From Lachnospiraceae bacterium (GTDB lineage Bacteria > Bacillota > Clostridia > Lachnospirales > Lachnospiraceae): a stretch of DNA of 64,000 nucleotides. Shown one piece after another: positions 9,867 through 17,105 of the stretch. How positions within the stretch are numbered: the stretch's first letter is position 1; every line of letters begins with the position of its first letter. A program made the translations under genes and the position numbers. The stretch covers positions 19,075-83,074 of the forward strand of contig JAFXAZ010000005.1 in assembly GCA_017521985.1 (NCBI GenBank), given 5' to 3'. The notes beneath the pieces are model-generated. The model saw only the letters and a program-made list of their open reading frames with translations, had not been told where the DNA came from and did not search any database.

Positions 9867-10313
9867 ATGAAGGAACAGCAAGGAGATTCTATACAGAATC
9901 AATTTACAGCGTATTTGATGTCTGCCATAACCAATAGCAGAATCAACTATTTTGATAAGAAGCTAAAAAGAAAGGAAAGAGAGGTGATTAGTCAAGAACT
10001 TTTGGAGCAGGGTTTTACCAGTTTCGATCATCAGTATCATGCATATGTAAGTGAACGGGAGTGGCTGATAACGAAGAATTGGGAGGATACAGAACTGCTT
10101 ACGGAATTGCTGCAGACTCCGAGACTTATAAGAATTGTGAGGAGGCTGCATGAGCAGGAGCGTAAAATACTGTATGCGAGGATATTTGGCGAGTTGAGTT
10201 TTGAAGAATTAGGAGAGATATTCCACAAAACTCCCTATCAGATGGAAATGTCTTACTGTTACATACTCCGCAAACTGAAAAAGGAACTGGGAGGACATAA
10301 GGATGAAATTTGA
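9867..10313 (+). CDS. Small sigma-70-like protein (region 4 HTH)
   Basis: A 148-residue protein with GGAGG before ATG 9867. The C-terminal half, ILYARIFGELSFEELGEIF followed by a Lys-rich recognition helix, resembles sigma-70 region 4. The N-terminal half (EREVISQELLEQGF) resembles the short N-terminal part of the sigma-like proteins found in Tn916-type and related conjugative elements. It overlaps the next gene by 11 bases, so the two are probably translationally coupled. It may steer transcription of the nearby pilus operon. This role is inferred. Confidence 0.65.
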   Translation: MKEQQGDSIQNQFTAYLMSAITNSRINYFDKKLKRKEREVISQELLEQGFTSFDHQYHAYVSEREWLITKNWEDTELLTELLQTPRLIRIVRRLHEQERKILYARIFGELSFEELGEIFHKTPYQMEMSYCYILRKLKKELGGHKDEI

Positions 10314-10485
10314 AGATTTACTGAAAAAGGCAAAAAGAGGTGATAAAGATGCTCAGGAAGAAATATTCCGGATGTATAGGCCGCTGTTAGTAAAGAACTC
10401 CATGGATATGGGAGTTTTTGATGAGGATCTTTTCCAGGAACTTTCTGCAATATTACTCCATTGTATAGCCCTTTTTAAATTGTAA
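10303..10485 (+). CDS. HTH_16-like small regulatory protein
   Basis: A 60-residue protein starting at ATG 10303 with GGAGG eight bases upstream, inside the end of the preceding gene. It matches the short helix-turn-helix proteins (HTH_16 type) that accompany sigma-like proteins in conjugative elements. It has an acidic FDEDLFQELSAILLHCIALF segment like sigma region 2 and ends shortly after it. The pair may act as a split sigma factor. A terminator at 10535 follows. Confidence 0.6.
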   Translation: MKFEDLLKKAKRGDKDAQEEIFRMYRPLLVKNSMDMGVFDEDLFQELSAILLHCIALFKL

Positions 10486-10534
10486 ATGGGAAAATTTGGA
10501 ATAAAAAGTTGTAAATACTTATGATCCTGCGTAT

Positions 10535-10589
10535 AGGGTATTGTGCTGTGAAAGCAATAGAGCTATTTCGGCACAATACTCTATTTTTT
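10535..10589 (+). terminator. Terminator between the sigma-like pair and the first Tad operon
   Basis: A 12-bp stem, AGGGTATTGTGC at 10535-10546 and GCACAATACTCT at 10571-10582 with one G-T pair, followed by ATTTTTT. It separates the regulator pair from the pilus genes about 100 bases downstream. No clear promoter was recognised after it. Confidence 0.75.
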
Positions 10590-10680
10590 GCTAAAAATTT
10601 TCAAGTTATGAAAAGCTACATTGTATTTATATGATAACAAAGTCAGTTAAGTGACAAACGCAAAGGAAAGGTATGAAGGT

Positions 10681-11880
10681 ATGCAATTTTTAAGAAAAAA
10701 GGGAAATGAAGGGATAAACATCTATGAGGACATGGCTGACCAGAAGTTGTTTATCATGCTCCGGGATGATTTGCTGCATTCCAGAACAGGGATCAAGTTG
10801 GAGGAAGTTTTGGACAAAGGAGACCGGGAGAAGTTCCGGAAGGAAATTAAGGAGTATATCCGTCGTATCTATCGCATATCGGATGCTAAGATACAGCGTT
10901 TTGTTACTTATATCGAACAGTATATTTTTCAATTTCACGTATTGACGGAAGTAATGGAAGCAAAAGATATTTCCGATATAAAGGTACTTGCCTGGGACAA
11001 CGTGCGGATCAAGCAGCTGGGTAAGAGAAAAGGTACGGATATCCGATTCTGGTCGCCAGAAGATTTCAGAGGATTCGTAGAGATGATCGCTGTAAAGAAC
11101 GGTATCAACATGGGTAAGGTAAATTCGATCCAGACTTTTACAGACAAAAAGAGTAGTCCGGAATTTATCTACCGTTTCAACATTTCAACTGACACGATCA
11201 ACAGTACGGAAGAACCATACTTACATATCCGTAAGATTCCCAAGGGAAAGAAAACTGTTGATGACCTGATAGCGGACAAGATGCTGGATCGAAAGATGGT
11301 AGAGTACCTGAATCTCAGACGGAACAAAGGATATATGCTCATCTGTGGCAAGAACGGAACCGGTAAGACCTATCTTTTAAATGCTTTGTTGGATGAAATT
11401 CCGGCACAGGAATCTGTACTGGTAGTACAGGAAAATGAAGAGCTGTTCAGTGATGTTCACCCGGATATGATGTTCCAGCACATAGCAGTACGAAAAGGGG
11501 ACAACAAGATCAATTACAGCTTAAAGGAGCTGGTTGTCAATGGCCTTCGTGCAGATATCGATCATATTGTTATCGGCGAAATCAAAGGCGAAGAGGCTCT
11601 TTACTTTATAACAGCTGCATTATCCGGATGTAATGGAATGACTACCATTCATAGTGTGGATGCTGCCGGAGCCTTGGACAAGCTGGCGGACTATTGTAAA
11701 TGGGCAAGCGATTACAGCCGGGAAGAGATATTAAAAATGCTTTCCTGTGTAAAGACGGTTGTGTTCATCAACAAGTTCAAGATAACAGAAGTGGTAGAGA
11801 ACCATGGATGGGATCAAGATACGAAACAGAATCAGCTGGAAGTGGTCTATGACAGAGCAAAAGGGGTGAACAAATTATGA
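10681..11880 (+). CDS. CpaF/TadA-family secretion ATPase (Tad locus 1)
   Basis: A 399-residue ATPase of the type II/IV secretion superfamily that would power pilus assembly at the cytoplasmic face of the membrane. Visible motifs are Walker A GKNGTGKT at about residue 223, the acidic box ENEELFSDVHP, Walker B HIVIGEIKGEEA near 296 and the His box GMTTIHSVDA near 320. ATG 10681 follows AAGGAAAGG at a proper spacing. A GTG at 10651 is a possible longer start. It overlaps the next gene by four bases (ATGA), showing an operon. It diverges clearly from the CpaF of locus 2 at 51437. Confidence 0.85.
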   Translation: MQFLRKKGNEGINIYEDMADQKLFIMLRDDLLHSRTGIKLEEVLDKGDREKFRKEIKEYIRRIYRISDAKIQRFVTYIEQYIFQFHVLTEVMEAKDISDIKVLAWDNVRIKQLGKRKGTDIRFWSPEDFRGFVEMIAVKNGINMGKVNSIQTFTDKKSSPEFIYRFNISTDTINSTEEPYLHIRKIPKGKKTVDDLIADKMLDRKMVEYLNLRRNKGYMLICGKNGTGKTYLLNALLDEIPAQESVLVVQENEELFSDVHPDMMFQHIAVRKGDNKINYSLKELVVNGLRADIDHIVIGEIKGEEALYFITAALSGCNGMTTIHSVDAAGALDKLADYCKWASDYSREEILKMLSCVKTVVFINKFKITEVVENHGWDQDTKQNQLEVVYDRAKGVNKL

Positions 11881-12833
11881 TAAACGGTACATATTTGAGC
11901 CCTTTATTAAAGGGAGTCCTCTTTGTTTTGTTATTGCTGGGAATGTACTTCCTTGTGAAAGTGATCCGGGAGTATGGTCCGATCCAGAAACTTCGTGAAA
12001 AAGTGGATGATATCGACAGGCAGCGAGTGTTAGGGACAGAAACTGAAAAGAAGCGATTTTTGGAACGGTATCTGGACCGGCTGGATGAGCATCTGACACA
12101 GGCCGGTATCAAGAGGTTTTTGCCAAAGGCCGGTGTGGAAATCTATTTCCTGTTTAATGTACTGGAGTTCACACTGATCTTTTGCCTCGCAGGCGAAGGG
12201 ATCCTGGTTCCGCTTCTGACAGCTGGTGCAGCGGTTTATGCAAACAAGCTGATTCTGGATCTGTTGCGTTTCAAGAACAAGCGTATAACAGAAAAACACC
12301 TGTTGGAACTACTAAATCTGATCAGCGATTACGCCATTTCCGAAAGTGAGATTACCATGATCCTTTATCGTTGCGGACAGTCCATGCCGAATCCTTTAAA
12401 GGACGTGCTTACGAAATGCCATCTCAGTGCGAGAAGCAGCGGAAATACAGAGCAGGCCCTATATGAACTTCGAAGAAGTATTGATCATTTTCTTTTCAGA
12501 GAAATCATTCTCTTATTGGAGCTTTGCAACCGAAGCGATAACGACTATCAGAAAGTAGTCAATGGATGCAGGGAAATGGTAAGTCGATATTTGAAAGAAG
12601 AGAAAGAAAAAGCTTCCGTGGTTCGTAGCCTGGTAGGCGAAGCAGCTTTGATGACAGGAGTGGCGGTTTATGGAATCAGTACGATGCTTCGGGAATTTGC
12701 AGGTGATGTGGGATTAGGACACAGTATGGCTGATTTCTTTTTACATAATCCAGCGGGCCGGGTGTATCTGCTCATTTATGTGGGTTTGATTTTCGCTATG
12801 ACTCAGGTGATCCTGAAGTTTGCAAGAAAGTAG
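11877..12833 (+). CDS. TadB-like membrane platform protein (Tad locus 1)
   Basis: A 318-residue protein with an N-terminal membrane segment, a paired hydrophobic region near residues 85-125, a large cytoplasmic helical domain and two C-terminal membrane segments. This order is that of TadB/TadC (type II secretion F-like) platform proteins, which sit at the base of the pilus and contact the ATPase. Similarity to classical TadB is weak and the call rests on topology and position directly after the ATPase. Its start overlaps the ATPase stop. Confidence 0.65.
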   Translation: MINGTYLSPLLKGVLFVLLLLGMYFLVKVIREYGPIQKLREKVDDIDRQRVLGTETEKKRFLERYLDRLDEHLTQAGIKRFLPKAGVEIYFLFNVLEFTLIFCLAGEGILVPLLTAGAAVYANKLILDLLRFKNKRITEKHLLELLNLISDYAISESEITMILYRCGQSMPNPLKDVLTKCHLSARSSGNTEQALYELRRSIDHFLFREIILLLELCNRSDNDYQKVVNGCREMVSRYLKEEKEKASVVRSLVGEAALMTGVAVYGISTMLREFAGDVGLGHSMADFFLHNPAGRVYLLIYVGLIFAMTQVILKFARK

Positions 12834-12842
12834 GTGACTGAA

Positions 12843-13727
12843 ATGGATTATTTGTTTGAAGTAATGTTCGCTGATGTTGATATAACCAGTTTGCAGTGGA
12901 TGCTCTGGGGTGTTGCAGCTGTCATATGTGGATTGCTCGGTTTTCTGATGTATCGCATATATGGGAAGTTCAAGCTGTTGCAGGACATCAATTACGGACA
13001 GCACTTGTATGAAGCGGCGGAAGACTCTTTCCGTGAAGGAAATCGTGATCGATATGAACGATTACAGAAGTGGTTAAAGTCCATTGGTGCTGAGTTCACA
13101 GTAAAGGGCTTTGGGGATCCATTTCAGTTTGTGATCGTAAACCTGTTGCTTGCAGTTGTGGTCCTGGTGGTATTCAGTGGTTTGTCAGATTTGTTCACGG
13201 GATTTTTGGTCGCTGCAGCACTGGTAGCAACTGAAATTGTAATGTTGGTTTTGATTGATCAGAAGAATAATAAGGAGATGCTGGATGATGTGTCCTTTTT
13301 GTATGATGCGACGGCAATTCAGCTCACCAGTAATATTTACATGGTAGAGGCTATATCCAACTGTCTTCTGTACATCAGCAATAAAAGACTGAAACAGGCT
13401 CTGGCAGAGCTTTGCAGTAATCTTTCCCTGGGCGGTGATGTGCGGGCAGCAACAAAGGACTTCTGCGAGAAATTTCATAACGAATACCTGGATACATTTT
13501 GCAGTGTTATCGTTCAGGTTACCACAGAAACCGGTGAGGCCGGAAGATTGATTGAGGATATGTCCAAACAGCTTTCTGTCTTAAAGGAAACTAATTTCGC
13601 AAGCCAGAAAAAGGCGACCGAGAACAAGCTGCAGTTGTGTATTATCGGAATCTTTATCGTATTCACTGCTTTGATTTTTTATTTGTGCATAGCCAGCATG
13701 ACCGGCAGTGCAGACATTCTGTTTTAA
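12843..13727 (+). CDS. TadC-like membrane platform protein (Tad locus 1)
   Basis: A 294-residue protein. ATG 12843 is preferred to the GTG at 12834 because AGGTG at 12832 is well placed for it. There is an N-terminal membrane helix, a double hydrophobic segment around 100-140, a T2SF-like cytoplasmic helical domain and a C-terminal membrane segment. It is probably the second platform subunit. It lies 9 bases after the TadB-like gene and immediately before the pilins. Confidence 0.65.
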   Translation: MDYLFEVMFADVDITSLQWMLWGVAAVICGLLGFLMYRIYGKFKLLQDINYGQHLYEAAEDSFREGNRDRYERLQKWLKSIGAEFTVKGFGDPFQFVIVNLLLAVVVLVVFSGLSDLFTGFLVAAALVATEIVMLVLIDQKNNKEMLDDVSFLYDATAIQLTSNIYMVEAISNCLLYISNKRLKQALAELCSNLSLGGDVRAATKDFCEKFHNEYLDTFCSVIVQVTTETGEAGRLIEDMSKQLSVLKETNFASQKKATENKLQLCIIGIFIVFTALIFYLCIASMTGSADILF

Positions 13728-13802
13728 AACGGGATATGTGACCAAGGTATAAGAGGCGATACGCTTTTTATATAGAAAAAATATTTTAGGAGGATCTCAA
13801 AG

Positions 13803-14036
13803 ATGAGAAACAAAGTAAACGCTCTTGTGGCTGGAGCAAAAAGTAAAGCCATTGCAGTACTCAACAGAAAGGATGCAGGTATTGAAACCCTTATGGTGAT
13901 TGCACTGGTATGCGTAGTAGCAGTTGCATTGACCGCTATGTTCCGTACTGAAGCCGGCACCTTGATCGGCAGTATCTTTGATACAATGACAACCAATATC
14001 AATGGTACATTGTTCAAGGAGTTTGGGACCGTCTAA
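13803..14036 (+). CDS. Flp-like pilin 1 (Tad locus 1)
   Basis: A 77-residue prepilin with a strong AGGAGG at 13789. A basic leader of about 24 residues is followed by DAG and a single hydrophobic helix (IETLMVIALVCVVAVALTAM), then a short polar tail. This is the layout of Flp/Tad pilins, which a prepilin peptidase cuts after the Gly. The Glu is at +2 after this Gly rather than +5, which is unusual. It is nearly identical in its mature part to the pilin at 14157. Confidence 0.75.
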   Translation: MRNKVNALVAGAKSKAIAVLNRKDAGIETLMVIALVCVVAVALTAMFRTEAGTLIGSIFDTMTTNINGTLFKEFGTV

Positions 14037-14156
14037 CCTAGTAAGGTTCCTGACAGGAGTTGATTCCTGTCGCTATGGCGTCGGTTAGAAGTAGTACATA
14101 CAACTGAATATGGAACAGGGGAGTGTATCCCCAAGTGAAAATTGGAGGAAAAAACA

Positions 14157-14387
14157 ATGAGAAACAAAATCAACGAGATTATGGTTGGTGCCAAGAATAA
14201 GGCAGCAATGGTACTTGCAAAGAAGGATGCAGGTATTGAAACCCTTATGGTGATTGCACTGGTATGTGTAGTAGCCGTAGCATTAACTGCTATGTTTAGA
14301 ACAGAAGCAGGAAATCTGATCGGTAGTATCTTTGATACAATGACTACCAACATCAATGATACCATGTTTAAGGAATTCGTTGCTTAA
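14157..14387 (+). CDS. Flp-like pilin 2 (Tad locus 1)
   Basis: A 76-residue paralogue of the preceding pilin. ATG 14157 has GGAGGAAA upstream. From KDAG through FRTEAG the two proteins are identical, while the leader peptides and the last residues differ. The DNA of the shared part starts identical and then differs mainly at third positions, so the duplication is kept by selection on the protein. Hairpins in the spacer (14052-14071) and after the gene (14446) may set the level of pilin mRNA. Confidence 0.75.
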   Translation: MRNKINEIMVGAKNKAAMVLAKKDAGIETLMVIALVCVVAVALTAMFRTEAGNLIGSIFDTMTTNINDTMFKEFVA

Positions 14388-14445
14388 TGTAAAAAGGTTT
14401 TGGACACAACCGAATCAATGCGGGTAATTCCTGCAAAGCTATGAA

Positions 14446-14472
14446 GGGCAGGGACAAGTTCTCTGCCCTGTT
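14446..14472 (+). terminator. Terminator-like hairpin after the pilin genes
   Basis: A 9-bp stem, GGGCAGGGA at 14446-14454 and TCTCTGCCC at 14460-14468 with one G-T pair, followed by a weak T-run (TGTTTG). It lies inside the operon and probably lowers expression of the assembly genes relative to the pilins. Confidence 0.5.
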
Positions 14473-14504
14473 TGAAGTAAAAGCAAAGAAAGATGAGGTC
14501 CGAG

Positions 14505-14915
14505 ATGATCAAAAGAAAGGACAAAGGTATGCTGGATCAGTTTTTGCCAGCCATCGTAGTCATCGTGATGTTAGCAGTACTCTGGACCGGTTCCATGATT
14601 ACCGCTTCCTATATAGACAGGAGCAATGCCATTCATCAGGTGGCCAGGACTTACCTGTTGCAAATGGAAGCGGATGGTTATCTTACAGAAGGAAATAAGG
14701 TGATGCTGCTTACAGACTTGGCAAATCTTGATATGGTAGGCATAGACTTAACCGGTACCAGTTTTACGGATGTAGGTTATGGCAATCAGGTCAGACTGGT
14801 GATCAAAGGTAAGGTAAACTTAAAAGATGTCAGGTTCCGGGGATTTGCATCACCTATGATGACAACGCGGCAGGCAGAAGTTGCGATCAACAAGATATCT
14901 GTAGCAAAGAATTAG
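14505..14915 (+). CDS. Pilin-like minor protein with N-terminal membrane helix (Tad locus 1)
   Basis: A 136-residue protein. ATG 14505 is chosen over ATG 14493 because GAGGTC lies between them. The short basic start KRKDKG is followed by a hydrophobic helix (FLPAIVVIVMLAVLWTG) and a soluble domain, the form of TadE/DUF4320-type pseudopilins. The Gly at the end of the basic segment is a possible prepilin peptidase site. It probably takes part in pilus assembly or capping. Confidence 0.6.
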   Translation: MIKRKDKGMLDQFLPAIVVIVMLAVLWTGSMITASYIDRSNAIHQVARTYLLQMEADGYLTEGNKVMLLTDLANLDMVGIDLTGTSFTDVGYGNQVRLVIKGKVNLKDVRFRGFASPMMTTRQAEVAINKISVAKN

Positions 14916-14919
14916 AGAT

Positions 14920-15504
14920 ATGAAAACGCAAACAAAGAAAAAGGATGACGGCACCATTTTCAATCCGGTTATGTTTTTGGTAATTCTGATTCTGACAGCA
15001 CAGTTGCTTATGCTATTTGTGGAATATAAGCGGGTTGCATGGGTGTCCGGGGCTGTGACCGATACCATGACGGATGCACTTTTGGGAGCCTGCATATTAA
15101 ACGAAGAGGAACTATATCATTATGGCAAAACCGGTGAATTGGAAATTTTGTATCCCAAGGAAAAGTATGATCTGTTCCGGAGTCTGTTACGGGAAGAACT
15201 GGGGTTATCTGAAGATATGCAGGTAACAGACAAAAGTACAGCTCTTTTAGCAGATAAAGTGACGATAAAGGATTTCAAAGTTTACAGTGTCAGGGAAAAT
15301 GATATTACAATCTATGATTTTGACCAAACAGCAGGATACATATCTGTGCCTATGGAAAATAAGGCAGGAAGCTATGATGCTGGTAATGGAGAAGTCATTG
15401 AGAAGACAGCATTGCTGGCGGAAATCGAGTTTACCATTGAATTTATGGGATTTCCGGTAAAAGTAAATAAGTATCACATGGTTGATATGACAAATGGAGA
15501 ATAG
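14920..15504 (+). CDS. Pilin-like minor protein 2 (Tad locus 1)
   Basis: A 194-residue protein with the start MKTQTKKKDDG followed by one hydrophobic helix (PVMFLVILILTAQLLML) and an extracytoplasmic domain of about 160 residues. The basic leader, Gly and helix resemble prepilins, so it may be a minor pilin. No family is recognised. It lies 4 bases after the previous gene and 3 bases before the CpaB-like gene. Confidence 0.55.
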   Translation: MKTQTKKKDDGTIFNPVMFLVILILTAQLLMLFVEYKRVAWVSGAVTDTMTDALLGACILNEEELYHYGKTGELEILYPKEKYDLFRSLLREELGLSEDMQVTDKSTALLADKVTIKDFKVYSVRENDITIYDFDQTAGYISVPMENKAGSYDAGNGEVIEKTALLAEIEFTIEFMGFPVKVNKYHMVDMTNGE

Positions 15505-15507
15505 AGG

Positions 15508-16176
15508 ATGAAAACAAATAACGAAAACGATAATCATAAGAAGAACAGGCAAGGGAAGGTATGGCCCGTAGTACTTTGCCTGCTATTGGCTGCCGGTGTA
15601 TTTGCACTGCTGATGAATGTGGAAACCAGAAAAATGGCTCAATATGAAAAGGGTAACGTGGTGGTTGCTATTGCAGATGTACCGGAGGCAAAAGAGATTA
15701 CCGAGCAGAATTTGGCAGAACTGTTCGCAGTAGTGGAAAGACCGCTGACGGATATTCCTGATGCAGCATATTTACAACCAGAAGAACTGATCGGACAATA
15801 TGCCCAGAGTGCCATTGATTCCGGCAGTATGATCACCAAAAGTATGGCAGGAGAATTGCGTAAGGATTTTGGGAATTCTGTGCTGCTTGGTGTGAATATG
15901 GAGGCACTGGATCAGAGTGTTGCCGGTACATTAAGAGCTGGTGATGTAATTGATATTTATACTGTCATGGTGGATGAAGAGAAAAATGTATTGGTAGAAA
16001 AGGCTCTCGGAGATGTAACGATTGAAAGAAGTTATACCAGTTCCGGTACTGCGATCTTAAAGGAAGATAATACTTCTATTGCCCAATATGTTACAATTCC
16101 GGTTCATCAGGATGCAGTAGGACTGTTTTATCAGTCTTTGGAGAATCGAAGGATTGAGATTGTAAAACATCCATAG
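15508..16176 (+). CDS. CpaB/RcpC-like SAF-domain protein (Tad locus 1)
   Basis: A 222-residue protein with an N-terminal membrane helix (residues about 17-35), then a SAF-like region (NVVVAIADVPEAKEITEQNL) and the CpaB pattern AGDVIDIYTVM. CpaB proteins line or stabilise the Tad secretion channel in Gram-negatives. In Gram-positives they are membrane-anchored and face the wall. Position in the operon supports the call. Confidence 0.75.
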   Translation: MKTNNENDNHKKNRQGKVWPVVLCLLLAAGVFALLMNVETRKMAQYEKGNVVVAIADVPEAKEITEQNLAELFAVVERPLTDIPDAAYLQPEELIGQYAQSAIDSGSMITKSMAGELRKDFGNSVLLGVNMEALDQSVAGTLRAGDVIDIYTVMVDEEKNVLVEKALGDVTIERSYTSSGTAILKEDNTSIAQYVTIPVHQDAVGLFYQSLENRRIEIVKHP

Positions 16177-16192
16177 TAATACGGAGGACTGT

Positions 16193-17086
16193 ATGAGCAA
16201 AAAAATCAAAGAATATTTTAAAGGGAAAAATCCGTATCTTTTAGCATCTGCAGCAATTGTAATTGTGTCAGTATGCATCATAAGCATGATCCTGAAGGAT
16301 GAGATATCTACCACGAAGGAAAATGACATGGTATCCAGTACGAAGCAAAGTACGGAAGAGAGTATAGCAGATACAGAGAGTGTAAAGGAATCTTTAGAAG
16401 CAGAAAGCTCTGAGGCAACTGGAGAATTACAGGAGTCTGAAACAATAGAAACCTCTGTGGAGGAAGATGAAGAGGCAACGAAAGTCGTGGAATCAGAACC
16501 GGTCAATATTGCGGAAACACAATCCAAACCGGACGAATCTGTGCCAAGTACCCCGGTGCCGGAAAAAAAGCCAGTACAGGAAATCGAATCCACACAGGAG
16601 AACAGGACAGAGCCAGAAGTGACTGTAACTCCGGAAGCGGATCCTGATCCGAAACCGGAACCTCCTGCTACACCGGAACCAGAGGTAGTTCCTTCAGAAG
16701 AACCTTCTGTACCAGAAGAGATACCGGTTCCACAACCCACTCCAGCTCCAGAGGTGACACCTGCCCCGGAGATAACACCTTCTCCGGAGGAAACACCGGT
16801 AATCCATGAACACAGTTGGATATTTGATTCCTGGTATCAGGAGCCGACCTGCAGCAACGGCGGTTTGGTCAACGAAATATGTGCACACTGTGGTGAAACA
16901 CAGGTTACTGGAGGAACACCTACTGGGAAACATTCTTATACTGTAGAATCTACGGGAGATTGCTGCAGTGAAGAAGTAGTTGTCTGTACGGAATGTAATC
17001 ATAGGCAAGTTGGAGAAAAGAATCCAAATAATCACATAGATGTAGAGGACGGATTCTGTTATGGCTGTGGAAAGAAGACGGACTAA
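16193..17086 (+). CDS. Membrane-anchored Pro/Glu-rich stalk protein with Cys-rich tip (Tad locus 1)
   Basis: A 297-residue protein with GGAGG before the ATG. One membrane helix (residues about 15-35) is followed by a 170-residue Ser/Thr/Glu and then Pro/Glu-rich stalk with repeated PAPEVTP-like units. The C-terminal 95 residues contain paired Cys (CAHCG, CTECN, CYGCG) and HEHSW and GKHSY motifs. The stalk could span the wall and present the tip. Locus 2 has a matching stalk protein at 56645 that lacks the Cys-rich tip. Confidence 0.6.
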   Translation: MSKKIKEYFKGKNPYLLASAAIVIVSVCIISMILKDEISTTKENDMVSSTKQSTEESIADTESVKESLEAESSEATGELQESETIETSVEEDEEATKVVESEPVNIAETQSKPDESVPSTPVPEKKPVQEIESTQENRTEPEVTVTPEADPDPKPEPPATPEPEVVPSEEPSVPEEIPVPQPTPAPEVTPAPEITPSPEETPVIHEHSWIFDSWYQEPTCSNGGLVNEICAHCGETQVTGGTPTGKHSYTVESTGDCCSEEVVVCTECNHRQVGEKNPNNHIDVEDGFCYGCGKKTD

Positions 17087-17105
17087 TCTCCCGGAAAGGA
17101 GAATT

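Noticed and set aside
9406-9870. 154-residue rightward frame
   Set aside because: It runs through two intrinsic terminators, has no ribosome site and has no protein-like features. It is a chance frame in a leader region.
16057-16740. 227-residue Ser/Gly/Thr-rich frame opposite the stalk gene
   Set aside because: It is the antisense of Pro/Glu-rich codons and has no start signal.
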